Positions 1 to 11,410 of a stretch of 64,000 bases of DNA are shown one piece after another. Below the pieces are notes generated by a model. The model had not been told where the DNA came from. It searched no databases and saw nothing but the letters and a program-made list of their open reading frames with translations. Position 1 is the first letter of the stretch; each line of letters begins with the position of its first letter. Location of the stretch: positions 1 to 64,000 of the forward strand of contig BGZK01002012.1 in the NCBI GenBank assembly GCA_005406025.1, written 5' to 3'. A program made the position numbers and the translations under genes. The DNA comes from Eumeta japonica. Lineage: Eukaryota; Arthropoda; Insecta; Lepidoptera; Psychidae.

Positions 1-1029
1 GCCAAATTTTATGTTAAAGGAAAATAAGTTAGCGTAGACGTAGAATAGAGAGCAACTATAAACCTAACTCTAAGGTTACGGTCGGTCTTCCTTATGCGGA
101 CGCGGTTGCGGTTTTCATCCGCATGGTCACGTCCGCAAATCGCTGCGGAAGCTGTTCGATGCGGAGCTCAGCGGATGCACGCGTGTTAAACCTCGGTGTT
201 AACTACTCGAAAGTTCAATTTAGTTTTGATAGTAAGCGATGAGATCTGCTCGCAAAAGATAAAGGATAAAATGCAATAGTTTCTTAAGATTTTATTAACG
301 TTTTATTTATATTTGTATTTTTGTATGGCTGTTTTTATGAATTTAAAAAAAATGGAAAATCTTAAAGTGCGGAACTAGTATTTTTTTTTAATTTTGACAA
401 CTTAATATAAGTATGTATATTATTGGAGGTTAAATTAAACAATACGAATAACAATATTTTTTTGAATTCCATACTTTTTCCTACTTAATTTTTTTAGTAA
501 GACTGGATGATTAGAAAAAGTATGATTAGTAAAAGCTATTAATAAAAATATTTTAAAGTAAAAAAATGAAAAGTGGTAAAGTGCCTTCTATTACAACCCA
601 ATTTGTTCGAAATAGATGAATGCGAAGAAATATATTTACTTACTAATAGAGGTCGCTACTATTCGTGAGAAATCCCATATGTTGGTCTATAATTATATTC
701 TTAATGACACTGAATTCGAGAAGCATTTTAAATAGAAAAGTATTTGCTATAACTCTAGACCTAATAAAAAGTGCTAATTTTATGAAATTTTTCACAACTG
801 GTCGTGTTTTTTACAAGTCTCGTGGTTGAGCGACGGGATCGGTTTTTTAAGCTGGTTTGATGCTTTTTCGTATCTTTTTTATATATATGTATTAAAGCCA
901 ATAAAATTAATCTTCATTGAATTATCTGCACTGTGGTATACAAATTTCTCCGAGTACAAAGAGCATAAATAGTTGCTGTCAAGAGGTTAAAAAAAAATTC
1001 AATCGTAAAGCACTTTCCAATTTTGTCGC
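1..1029. other. AT-rich noncoding DNA
   Basis: Apart from the hexamer cluster near 100-180, this stretch is AT-rich with stops in all frames. I see no gene, RNA gene or recognisable mobile element end. Confidence 0.5.
95..176. repeat. TGCGGA/TCCGCA hexamer cluster
   Basis: Six near-identical hexamers occur within about 80 bases: TGCGGA at 95, 144 and 160, TCCGCA at 118 and 132, and GCGGAT at 171. The surrounding kilobase is AT-rich, so this is a local GC-rich island. The two orientations alternate, which makes short stems possible. I see no open frame. It could be a degenerate simple repeat or clustered protein-binding sites; the sequence does not decide. Confidence 0.5.
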
Positions 1030-1830
1030 TCGCGTGGACTTACACTTTACAGGGAATCCCCTCGTCTAAAATATTGAGCGGTATCGTTTTCAACTGGGAT
1101 CTCGAGCTGCAACGTGCTCTCTATTTGAATTCCGAGTTTGTTTCAAACTCCGTTCCTATATCGAATGCGCTGCTAAAATCACATTCTTGTATTGCGATTC
1201 CGGTTTACATTCCTGTATTTTGATTGCGGATCCCATTCTTGTATTTTGATTCTGGATCCCATTCTTATATGTTGATTCCGGTTTCCATTCTTGTATTTTG
1301 ATTACGGATCCCATTCTTGTATTTTGAATCTGGATTCCAATCTTATATTTTGATTTCGGTTTCCATTCTTGTATTTTGATTACGGATCCCATTCTTGAAT
1401 TTTGAATCTGGATTCCAATCTTATATTTTGATTTCGGTTTCCATTCTTGTATTTTGATTACGGATCCCATTCTTATATTTTGATTCTGGATCCCATTCTT
1501 ATATTTTGATTTCGGTTTTCATTCTTGTATTTTGATTACGGATCCCATTCTTGTATTTTGATTCTGGATCCCATTCTTATATTTTGATTCTGGATCCCAT
1601 TCTTATATTTTGATTTCGGTTTTCATTCTTGTATTTTGATTCTGGATGCCATTCTTATATTTTGATTCCTGATTCCATTCTTGTATTTTAATTCCAGTCG
1701 ATTCCTATTCCAACGTCGCTCTCGATTCCGAACACAACCTCTCTCCTTTCCATGCCAGTTTCCCTGTCTATCCAATTCGAAGTCTCAATTTCGTTTCCGG
1801 CCGCAGTCCGTTTCGCGCCGTTGAGTCTTC
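1030..1830. repeat. GATTCC-type pyrimidine-rich tract around the minisatellite
   Basis: The flanks of the 26-bp array (about 1030-1181 and 1702-1830) are also built from degenerate GATTCC, GATTCCG, TTTCGG and CGATTCC words on the plus strand. The array probably arose by local amplification inside an older low-complexity tract. Similar tracts lie near 10.3, 22.7, 49.1 and 57.25 kb, all with the pyrimidine-rich form on the plus strand. Confidence 0.6.
1182..1701. repeat. 26-bp minisatellite, 20 units
   Basis: The unit is 26 bases, for example CATTCTTGTATTTTGATTAC followed by GGATCC. Twenty units fit the span exactly (520 bases). Units differ at a few positions (GTATTTTG or ATATTTTG; TACGGATCC, TCTGGATCC or TTCGGTTTCC). 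Variants recur in blocks of three, giving a 78-bp higher-order period. Since 78 is a multiple of three, the minus strand gains an artificial 104-codon open frame made of 26-residue repeats. I do not regard that frame as a gene. The array grades into similar T/C-rich DNA on both sides. Confidence 0.95.
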
Positions 1831-3210
1831 GCACGATCAAACATCCGTAAGGTGCTTTGTTAAGTTTATTTAATATAAATTTATTGGTGCGTTCGCAAAA
1901 AAAAAACGTACACAAAATTCGATAACAATATCCATAAATATAAATATTAATTTCACCAACTCTACCTATTTTATGATCGGGACATCGACACTTCGATCTT
2001 TATCGAAGCGCGTGCGAAAGTCAAAATTTAAAATACGATAAAGCGGTCCATTTGCAAACGGCTAAAAGAAAATGCGAAACGTATAAGCTGCTTGATGACA
2101 AAGAAATCTTTTCCTTTGAAACGATGCTTCAAATTAAATCTCTGTAATTATATAAAAGACCGGCCTGAATAAACATGCCCAAGGATTTCGATAGGACAGG
2201 GGCGACAGTCAAATGCGTACGCAGGGTTCCCTAGTATATTTTTTTCGCCAAGGAGAAATATAATACAATAATTTTGTATTTCCAATTATAAAATGTGTTT
2301 GCCCGCCAATTATACTTCGATCCAATACACAAATTTTTATTTCCAATCCAATATTTACAAAAAAAATACTAAAGAACGCTAATGAAATTAAGTTACAAAG
2401 AAAGAAATACATTTTTTTTTTAATTTAAATTAGGTAATTAATAAACTATCTATCAAACTATATACTAACTTTCTTATTAATAGTACGTTGGGATTCATAA
2501 TATATCTTACAATATTACAACAAAATATGTATATATTTTTTTAATATAATTAATGCAAACATTTTGTCACTGAATCACCAAAAATAAAATATACACTGCA
2601 ATACAATTCAATAAACTGCAGTAGAAAAAATTAAAAAATATGACACTGGAAAATTTCGGAATTCTAGTTACACCTCATAAAATAATATATTATAAATAAT
2701 TATCGTAAGCTGCCGTTCTACTTTTGTAATTTATTGGTATTTTTATAAGATTCTACAGCTTCCTTCAGAGACGTGCGGAACCCCTAAAAATACCAAGTTA
2801 CTGCTGCGTTAAGACACGGGTACCTCCCCTAATGAGCTCATTAAGCGAGGAGCCTGAATTTCAACATTATTCACGATGTATCTTATTGTTCAACTCATAA
2901 TGGACTCACTAATGGGAGAGGAAAACAAAATAATTCATTTCATTTATTTCTTTACATTATCTAGGATTGAAATGACGAAATAATGAAATAATAAAGAATA
3001 GCAATTATTTTTTAAATAAGTGGAAGTCCTGAAATACCACATGCCGTCTATTATACATCAATGATGAGATGTGCTAAGATTATTTATTTTTTAAATATAT
3101 TTTAGTGTGTTATATTTATATAAATCAAAATCGAATTAAAATTTTCAATTCGGTGACGCTTCGTCTAGTTTTTAAGTTAAATATTTATATTATACCACAA
3201 AAGATGCTTT
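1831..3210. other. AT-rich noncoding DNA
   Basis: No supportable gene. A TATATAAAAG box occurs near 2148-2158 but without a convincing initiator or coding region downstream. The short open frames here are rich in Phe, Ile and Lys, as expected by chance in AT-rich DNA. Confidence 0.5.
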
Positions 3211-3590
3211 GTTAGGTTAGGTTAGGTCAGATCTTAATCTCTCCACCGCTGAGTAATACCTTCCCTCAATCTCCTCATTTAAGATTGAGGGATTTGGATC
3301 TTCATATTCATTTCCTTCAATCCGTTCACGCTGGTGCAGTATGAGTTGAGTCTGCTGACGGTCTATGTGACCAATATGACAACAATATTTTGAACCGACG
3401 GCGCAATGTACCCTCCCAAGCACCAATCGGATGTTAATTAAGTTAACTATACATTGGTCAACTAGCCTATGGTCGAAATCGAACCGGTAACCAATGCTGT
3501 TAAAGCGAAACTCTTGACCGCAGATCCAACAAATTTTGTGTTTTGAATTCATTAGAAGGGGCATCGAATTGATTGAATTAAACTATCACC
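3211..3590 (-). repeat. SINE-like unit beside a (TTAGG)3 tract
   Basis: Read on the minus strand, the unit has a box-B-like sequence (CCGGTTCGATTTC, 3474-3486). A box-A-like stretch (GCGGTCAAGAG) lies about 35 bases upstream of it. The downstream end carries GCGGTGGAGAGATTAAG and then three CCTAACCTAA units, which are TTAGG repeats on the plus strand at 3211-3227. TTAGG is the insect telomere repeat; here the tract is only three units and internal. A 115-codon minus-strand frame crosses the unit, but its composition and position fit chance within a repeat. Confidence 0.5.
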
Positions 3591-4359
3591 CGAAACAGGA
3601 CGATTCACCACGTACTTTCGGACAAAAGAATATGACCAGGCTCACAAAAATATAAAATCATTATTAAGTCATCGCTAGGGGAAAAAGAGTGTCTTATAAA
3701 ATTTGAGAATATTTAGACAATAAATATTTATGAACACAGCCATGTCGACTTCTTGCGGATTTGTTTCTTAATGTGATGATTGTGAGCTACCGTCAAGTTT
3801 TTCCCTCGTTTTTGTGAGAAAAACCTGCATTCCGAACATTTGTTAAACAGTAAATTGTAAACTACTAAAATACTGCTTCGTACTTCTCAATATAAATCTG
3901 GGTAATAAAGATATTTTTAAACTTGTATAAATATGCACTTAATTATATTTTTACGTATTTTTTTACGTTTTCTCTATGTTCATATTCAAATTATCAATTT
4001 TTTTTTTAATGTACAAACATACACATTAGATTACTTCCTTCGTCCGAGACAATATTCTTTTCTACTACACCGTATGGCATCGAATCTAGAAGGACGCAAA
4101 ATTAAAATTCAACTCTAATAAATTCCGAGTACCTTAAAAAAATCTGAAAGAATTCTACGGAAAACCTGCAGCGCGAGGGAAAATGTCGTATCAACATATT
4201 ACGGGAATTCCCCTCGGGGATTTGCGACGTGAAATGCCTTAATCTCGAGTATTTAAACTTTCGAGGTTTGCAGCGCCCCCTTACCCCTTAAAAATGTTGG
4301 AATTTCGACGACTCAGATAATGAAGGGAAGAACCTGAAATTATCAAGGCTCGAGGTGTT
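3591..4359. other. noncoding DNA
   Basis: AT-rich with short random frames only. I see no repeat family or RNA gene. Confidence 0.45.
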
Positions 4360-4672
4360 TCAGGAGCGGCGACGGTCGAGCGGTAAGCTTGGAGCTTTGG
4401 AATCGAAAGGTACCAGGTTCGAAAGCTCCATTAATTTAACAATGATTTTTTGATTGGAGTTAAAGAGTTCTGGTGGCTTACTCCCACCTATACCCCATCC
4501 ATCAGTACGATTCCCTCTCTATTAGATATCCTATTTCCTCGCAAGAAGCTGTCGATGCACCGGTGACTCGTCTGCGGTTACGAGGATCCGTGGGCGGCTG
4601 TGACCATCTACTCTTTGATGGTCTGCCTGCTCGGTTTCCACTCTTTCCACGAATATGCCAAAAAAAAAAATA
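4360..4672 (+). repeat. SINE-like repeat, family A, copy 1
   Basis: The best-preserved copy of a family seen seven times in the window. The head has tRNA-like promoter words: a box-A-like GGTCGAGCGGTAAG near 4375 and a box-B-like GGTTCGAAAGC at 4416. The body runs from CTGGTGGCTTACTCCC to ACCGGTGACTC and then CGTGGGCGGCTGTGACC. The tail word is CTACTCTTTGATGGTCTGC, followed by an A-run at 4660-4670. This tail is a form I know to be very common in lepidopteran genomes. The frames crossing it on both strands are incidental. Confidence 0.75.
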
Positions 4673-5059
4673 ACAGGCTAAGTTGTCGGATATTTTCATC
4701 ATATCCGTGATCATCCTCAACTACTCGCAGTTCACTGCGTCAGAATGAAAGGCCTAAGTCTTGGAAATGCAATAAGAAGACTGTGCTAAACTTCTACATC
4801 AGGCTGAAGCGAAAATCACACATTTGCGGAAAACACTGAAATATTCGCTTGTTTCAAAAAACTTTTTTTATTTTTGATGTTATACATTGCTCGGCTTTTT
4901 GAGGAGTTTTTTTTTTTTGTGTGCAGCCGAAATTGGACAGAATGAAGTCAGCCACATCAGAAATAACAAAATTGCGGTAAAGAGTACCTTATCAACTCAT
5001 TACAATTCATAAATATTTCATAATCAATGATTTTAAATAGAAATTGAAAACTCATATCT

Positions 5060-5350
5060 CCATTCTTCTATGGACAAGAACGAAATCGCAATTTCCGGTC
5101 CGATAAGGCAACGTCCTTAACCACTGAGCCGACGCCGCCGCTGTTGACCTAAATCAAACTAAACACCACCGGTTACGTGCTTCAAGGAAGATGTTAAGCT
5201 CTCGGTCACGGACGCCGACCTAGCAGACCCCGACCGACAATTGATCGGCGTGTAGCTCTTGGGGCCCACGATCTTAAACAAAAAGTTTGCGGGATCGTAT
5301 GGCACAGCAGTGGAATAAATTGAAATCCCATGCAATGATAACAACAATTT
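5060..5350 (-). repeat. tRNA-headed SINE fragments, family D-like
   Basis: On the minus strand CGGCTCAGTGGTTAAGGACG (around 5113-5132) is a good box-A-like tRNA head, with a decayed box B about 30 bases on. The adjoining GC-rich DNA (5160-5300) carries AGAGCTTAACATCTTCC, which resembles the body of the family D copy at 37.1 kb. The 62-codon minus-strand frame here is incidental. Confidence 0.5.
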
Positions 5351-6496
5351 TATGTAAGCCGGTGATGGATGGGGGACGGTTATTCTTAAAAATACTCGTA
5401 AGACTCGTTGTAACCTAATTTAATACGTAATTTATTAATTTAGTTATATGGTATGTAATAGTTAGTAGTTTTGTAATTATCTTTAATAGATTTTTTAAAC
5501 GTTTGTTCATAACAATTTGATAATGTCGCCATATAAATAATACTAATAAACTTTAAAATTAATATATGAAAACTTTGAATAGTTTTAAATATTAAATTAT
5601 AATTTTATTAAGATTGATAAAAGTTTTAGTAATGTTCATAATTAGAACAATTTTCGCCAATGTACCAGAACTAGTTATGAATACAACGAAGATCGTATCG
5701 TTTGATTAAAATTTTATCTATTGTATGTAACAATTGTTCAAATCACTTCAAAGAATTTAACTTCTAAAATGTGTACATATGATGTTTGATTTAAAATATC
5801 GAAACATTTCATTTTTTAAAGCTCGGTTGCGTGCGCAGTAGGACAATCTTTGTAATAAGTTATTAATACTTTCCGATTAAATTCTAAATCCATTCCTAGG
5901 TCAATCTATTACTATTGCTAATCTATAGGTTCTACAATCTATTGGAAGAAAGACGTAAAATAAAAATTGCGTTTTTTACGAAAAACCTGCGTTTGTCATG
6001 AGATACTGAAAGAGCGTAAATATTTTTTATTGAAATTAATTTATAGGGTTCTGTACAAAAAGTTAAAATCAGAATTCTTATTCTGCCCGATTTCCCGTCA
6101 TCTTTTTCGAATATCAACCGTTTTTCAAGTCGTTGATACCTTTTTCAATCGACTTCAAATTCTCCGCAGTTATAAAAGCTACTCGCCGGCACCGATTTAA
6201 AACGAAAGTATTGCATATTTAATTTTATGCACAAAATTTACCAAATTTTGAAAAAGTGTTCCCTTTTTGGTTTGTGTGCAGAAAAAAATATTTTTGGTAT
6301 AGGGATCTTAAATATATTGAAACTAATGCATAAAATTAAAACATAATATTTATCAATTTTATGCATTAATTTTGGAATACTGATCCTTTTATTTTTCAAG
6401 ATTGAGAAGTAATTCAATAATATATCTATAATAATCAATAAATATATTATTGATTATTATAGAATATCTTACCTTGTACATCACAGAAAAGAATGA
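5351..6496. other. AT-rich noncoding DNA
   Basis: No gene seen. Around 6046-6180 a stretch ending in CAATCGACTTCAAATTCTCC resembles decayed dispersed-repeat ends of the AAGTCGGTT type found at 20.5 kb, but it is too degraded to assign. Confidence 0.4.
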
Positions 6497-6515
6497 ATAT
6501 ATATATATGTGTGTG

Positions 6516-6588
<73 letters not shown>
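6497..6588. repeat. (AT)n(TG)n microsatellite
   Basis: A short AT run passes at 6509 into about 39 TG dinucleotides with one interruption. The tract creates poly-Cys-Val frames on the plus strand and poly-His-Thr frames on the minus strand, neither of which is a gene. At this length it is likely polymorphic. Confidence 0.97.
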
Positions 6589-6589
<1 letters not shown>

Positions 6590-6723
6590 CAATAATGAGA
6601 CCTTCAAAACTATAGATCTGATTGACTTGCAATTTGGGATTTATTCTTTTCGAGACGTAGACGCTCACAAGAACGGGCTTCACGAAAATATTAATCAAAA
6701 ACATTTTTCATCATTTTATGTCT

Positions 6724-6751
6724 AGACAGGCGAAGTCGGGGACAAAAGCTA
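6724..6751 (+). repeat. dispersed repeat end, CGAAGTCGGGGACAAAAGCTAG
   Basis: CAGGCGAAGTCGGGGAC followed by AAAAGCTAGT matches a repeat terminus that recurs in many lepidopteran genomes. A related motif is at 18346-18372 (GCGGACGAAGTCGCGGATAG). Only the end is recognisable here. Confidence 0.45.
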
Positions 6752-8990
6752 GTGTACAATACAAAACCGATATACCTTCATGTGCCATCCGTCATTTAAT
6801 AATACTTAGGCATACAATAATACAGATAGGCATGCGGAAAGTGTAGGAGGCCGCTCTTTACACGTAAATAAATTCGTTCAACGAAATGAAATAAAAGTAA
6901 AGAATTCCCCGCTCATGATGCGTGTGATAAAAGCTCGAATATAAAGAAATAATGAGATTTCTTTGCCTGAAATCTCTCCGGGGCCGGAACGTAAATTGTA
7001 CGTCGTTATAGCGCGTAAAGGGCTATTTACACCTCACGGCAAGGGAGCGCGGAGTCAACGAGACGACCGTTTCGTATATTGTTCACGTTTTAGCGTTTTG
7101 ATGATAGCTAGTCTAAAAGCTCGGATACGAATCTGTAGTATATTAAAATGATACACTTAAGTGATCCGACAGTCAATTTGTAACAATTATAATTTTTCTT
7201 GAAAAAAACAAACTATATAGCGAATGTGTGAAATGGAATGTGTGGAAAATTATTCTGTGATGATGTAACTCTAAGCGGTTAAAAATTAAAAACCTAAGTT
7301 ACAGACAAATATATATATATATGGCTCAGTTAAGACTTACATGTCTTATATTAACTCCCATAAATAATTCAATACCATATGGTATGATTCATAACAAAAC
7401 ACCGTTGCATTTATTATTGCACAATTCTTAATGTGAAGCATTTGAGTGAGATTTATGATCGAAAACTTCTTTAAGCGCACTGAACACCTTATTTTTTAAT
7501 GAGACTAAACCGTCACGCGCGGTTATGTAACGTTCTTTAGGGTAAAATCGGTTTGAATCGACTAAGAGGGCGAGAGAGATAGTCAACGCGTCACTGCCAT
7601 ACTCGCTCGGCGAGCGTTACACTAGAGAGTATGACGCATTGGTCACATTCAGTATCGACATAAGCACGGTCTGTGCAGAACCAATTTATATAATACGCTA
7701 TTTAATATTTTAATATTATACGCATATGTATATATGTTTAATGTGACAAAACTCGATGTGTGTGTATATTATCTATCGTCATTAGAAATAGTGTTGTTAG
7801 TATCACAAGACGGACACTTGCTGTGTAACTAACAACTAATCAGTACATGTGATTCGTCTTTTAAGAAAGAAATTAAATGTATCCATTCGACACAAGAAGC
7901 GATTGAACTATAAAGTTTAACCAGTTCATATCCCAGTATTTGGCGTCCGTTGATGCCTCTCTTTAACTCATTCAATCTTCCTTTTAAACTCCTGAAATTT
8001 AGCTCATCCATATCAAAACAAGATCTGCTCTTCTCGGAAGAAATTTTACAAATTGTCAATGATCCTAAATGGAGACTTCAAAGTCGATTTCACAAGAAGC
8101 AAACCAAAGCCGTTTGTGGATTTTTTGAAATAGGACATCAGGTTTGGATATTTAGAATGATTCTATTGAAAGCGCAACAAAATATGGAACAGCGATTGAA
8201 GGAGTTTTTTTTAGACATTTTGTAAATCTTCAATCAAAAATATTCATTTCATATTTTAGTCAGCAAAAACCCAACATTTCATTTTTAGAGTACAATACAA
8301 ATGATGATCTGTCAGAGAAAAAATTGCCAAACATTTACCAATACACAAATAATATTATGTATATTGTAAATGTTATTACTTTATGAGTAAGGAATAAAAA
8401 AATAGTAGTATTATGTGTTACTAATCCTCGTCTTAATGAAATTTTCACTTCTGTCGTGTGGTGTTAAGCACATACCTATTTTTGTTCCGTCTCTTGTCAA
8501 CAACTATTTCCGTTAAGCTGATCCCAATTCTAATAAGATTAAATTCATCATTACCAAATAGATATAGAAAAAAAAAAATGAAAGTAAAATCATTTAATTT
8601 GTAACAACTTAATATTAGCTCAAAATTTTTTATAAGCCTATCTTCTATTATGCTACGCATAATAAATATATAAAACTTCATAAAGAATTTAAAATACATA
8701 TTGAATAGATAAACGTATATGTATATTATAAATTCGGCAGTGTGTTTGTCCTTCAATAAAGCTACAATCACGGAACGGAAACTAATCAAATTTCGCATAG
8801 AGGTAGGTTATGATCTGAAATAGGAATACCTTTTTTATGCAAATATGTATTTGTGTATAAAAATGGCAACTGAAAACTAGGAGAAAATTTACATCATAAA
8901 ATAAGACAATATTTATTACACTTTTACGATAACGGAAAGCAGCTAGTATATATGTATGAATATGCTGGATTACAAATTGTTTTTTTTGTC
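6752..8990. other. noncoding DNA with a few structured spots
   Basis: No gene is supported. The stretch contains an (AT)n run near 7309 and an imperfect inverted repeat at 7585-7645. Between 7829 and 8225 both strands stay open for 200-275 bases. I could not match either translation to a known family. Confidence 0.4.
7585..7645. repeat. imperfect hairpin with GC-rich core
   Basis: GCGTCA and CATACTC on the left pair with GAGTATG and ACGC on the right, around a core with the self-complementary CGCTCGGCGAGCG. It lies in a locally GC-richer stretch (7550-7650) that resembles the CGCTC/GAGCG-rich DNA at 35.3 kb and 63.0 kb. Confidence 0.55.
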
Positions 8991-8997
8991 ATGTAAA

Positions 8998-9545
8998 TGA
9001 CACTTACGTCTTTTTGTTAGGAAGCGGAGTTTTTCGTTAATAACTGAAAAACAGTATATTCTATCACGTTCAAGAGAATTTTCGTTGAAAATACTTATTA
9101 AGCATTAACGTTCTTACTTTTTTCATATTTTTTGGACATACAGTTTAGAAAATAGAGGGGATCGGGATAATTCTGTAACTTTCAGAGCGATTATTTCCAA
9201 AATAATTCACGTAATTAGCAAAATAGCTTAAAAATCTTAAAGCGTTTTTTTTTAAAAACTGTCGAAATATGTGCCGTGCCACTCGTTAATATTTGTTGAA
9301 AAATATTTTTTTCAGCTTTTCTTACATGTATGTTGTGCCCTTTCGCCACCTAGAAAAATGTATTTTTATTATTTAACCACTTAACTAACTAGTGGCTTAT
9401 AAAAGACACATACACTATAAATTTCACAAATACACGTCTTGCAGCGTTTAAATAAAATGCCTATGACAATCGGACAGATAGACGGGCGGGCATGACGAAA
9501 CTATAAGGGTTCCTTTTTTGCCGTTTTGGCTCAAAACTTTAGAAA
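8998..9545 (+). repeat. dispersed repeat family B, copy 1
   Basis: About 540 bases align with a second copy at 52.4-52.96 kb in the same orientation. Shared landmarks in order are GACACTTACGTC, ATTTTCGTTGAAA, CATATTTTTTGGAC, AGCGATTATTTCCAAA, TTAAAAATCTTAA and GGGCGGGCATGACGAAACTATAA followed by GGGTTCC. The end belongs to a GACGGACAGACGG/GGTTCCGTTTTT class familiar from Lepidoptera. No coding frame survives. It is likely a non-autonomous element or LINE tail. Confidence 0.75.
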
Positions 9546-10284
9546 AAGGAAAAATGAATATTAAATCGCAACGGATGCAAATCTGTAAGTCAAACTGGAC
9601 ATTGTTTCGAAACCCGATACAAAAAGTAAAATATTTGGTCTTATAAGAACAATAATGGAGACATATTAACTTTTGCCAAACATTTGTAACAATCATCACC
9701 ATAAACTTGTAACAATCACAAATGTAATGTTTTGCATTTGTGTGAGAAAGGCTTTGAAATCAAACGTTTTAAAATCGTTTTAAATTTTAAAACATAAAGA
9801 TCAGGATATTATGTTTAATGACCAACTTAATACTTACAAACCGGTGTTATTGAACGATTGTCGGTGATAATTTGGGTAATGATTTAGTGATGATCAGTCG
9901 GTAAGCACGTCTATTAGAGAATGTCTGTGATTGCTGGTGGAGTGGCTTCTGTCCCACTTTACGTACCACTCACTGTATGACTGCAAGTCACGCGACGTGC
10001 TTGGGAGCGCATCTGTTGGCAGTTTCAACACTCTTGATGCCCTGGTAGATATGACTGCCTGCATGCTCCTGAAGATGTATCTAATTGGCATGAAACGTAC
10101 ATGGAAATTTTATATATTTAATTGACTTTGAAAATAAATGAAAAAATGACACTTGCATAGATGTTCGATATCTCTTGAATCAATATTAATTTTTGCATAT
10201 GAGGATTCGTAGTGGAAAGAAAGGTTCCAGGGTCAGTGATGGGTTACATTCTACATATTACTACCTGTCACAGGCTTCAGGGTC
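9546..10284. other. noncoding DNA with one balanced-composition segment
   Basis: Between 9894 and 10125 the base composition is balanced and both strands are open for about 200 bases. The minus-strand translation begins MPIRYIFRSMQAV. I cannot match either translation to a known protein. It may be a decayed exon or a piece of a mobile element. Confidence 0.35.
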
Positions 10285-10420
10285 TTAATTTTAATTTTAG
10301 TTCTACATTCGACTTCAATCTCAGTCCTATTTTCGAGTTCGATCCTCGCCGGTCTCTACTCGCGATTCTACTTATAGTCGTGTTTGCATTTCGTTTTTCG
10401 TTATCAATCCAATTTGAACG
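10285..10420. repeat. GATTCC-type pyrimidine-rich tract
   Basis: Degenerate words such as TCGACTTCAATC, TTTCGAGTTCGATCC and CGCGATTCTAC alternate with T-rich spacers. Composition and strand match the tracts at 1.0-1.8, 22.6-22.9, 49.0-49.2 and 57.2-57.3 kb. Confidence 0.5.
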
Positions 10421-10551
10421 AACATGATAATAAAATTTAGGCTACACTACTTGGGAATAGTGCGGCAGTCTATGAGTAAAAGATTTTTTAGAATCTAGCA
10501 ATAGCATCATAGCAACGTACTCCAATAAATCAACAAGGCGTGTATTTTGCG

Positions 10552-10569
10552 CACACACACACACACACA
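10552..10569. repeat. (CA)9 microsatellite
   Basis: Nine CA dinucleotides directly followed by TGTATATATAA. Confidence 0.9.
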
Positions 10570-10570
10570 T

Positions 10571-11204
10571 GTATATATAATTTTATTTATGGGATGTAGC
10601 AATAATGTTAATGATAGAATTTTCGGAATCGGATCAGTATATTCAGAGGTTATTCCTTACATCTAAATTAACAAATTCATAAACTTTACCTGTATGTTAT
10701 TAATATATAAAAATAACAACTAAATACTTTTTTTGGTTTGAAACAAATAGCAGGAAATTGAATGACAAGCTTTACATAAACAATTTATTATCTAAAACCA
10801 TAATGAAATTAAATTATCACACGCTCCCGCTCACGCATACGCAGACATAAACATACACACACACGAGATTATATAAAAACAAATTAATCTGGGTACTAAA
10901 ATACAAAAATGTTTTATGGTTACAATACAATGTATCTAAATCACATCTAAATCTTAATTTTCGCGATCACATTTTTTGACGGTACATTAATTTTCACCAA
11001 GATCGGTCACACCATTCTCAAGTTACAAAGCAATAGACCAAAATATAGACATATATTTTGTCTAGTAGCTAATCATTTGTGCAATCACAAAGCAAGTCAT
11101 AAAACGTATATTAATCACGTATGAAATTGACAAAAAACACATAAATATTTACAGACAGAGGCTTCAGATTTACATGATTACATCATATTATATCTTATCC
11201 CATA
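10571..11204. other. AT-rich noncoding DNA
   Basis: A- and T-rich with several AATAAA words on the minus strand (for example the complement of TTTATT at 10783). This could be the 3' untranslated part of a minus-strand transcript ending in the GC-rich segment at 11.2-11.4 kb, or simply AT-rich spacer. Confidence 0.35.
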
Positions 11205-11395
11205 TACTGATCACCCGCTTCACAGCACTCGCAGCGATGCCGTCGGCACTGAACCGGTTACGCGCCTACCGACGCAATCGAACGGTTGTCGGAACGTAGC
11301 GTCAAAAAGGCCCCCCAGGCTGACGGAACAAGATCAGCTCTCTGCGTAGGAAACCATAAGCTTACAGCTGACTCTGGAAATTATTAGAGTTATAT
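11205..11395 (-). other. GC-rich segment, possible minus-strand terminal exon
   Basis: About 190 bases are markedly more GC-rich than either side. On the minus strand an acceptor-like polypyrimidine/AG (ending TAATTTCCAG at 11378-11387) precedes an open frame that starts ESAVSLWFPTQRAD, continues LVPSAWGAFLTLRSDNRSIA and stops at a TAA near 11260. A long AT-rich stretch with AATAAA words follows, as a 3' UTR would look. The peptide matches no family I know. A decayed mobile element is an equally good reading. Confidence 0.25.
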
Positions 11396-11410
11396 TTTAC
11401 GACTTCAGTT

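Noticed and set aside
1156..1470. 104-codon minus-strand frame of 26-residue repeats
   Set aside because: A by-product of the 78-bp period of the minisatellite; no start context, no homology and no continuation outside the array.
1182..1701. CRISPR-like array
   Set aside because: Repeats are contiguous with no unique spacers, and the DNA is eukaryotic.
3217..3564. 115-codon minus-strand frame
   Set aside because: Coincides with a SINE-like unit, including its box B and TTAGG tail.
6389..6725. Open frames of 72-91 codons with poly-His-Thr or poly-Cys-Val
   Set aside because: They are translations of the (TG)n microsatellite on both strands.
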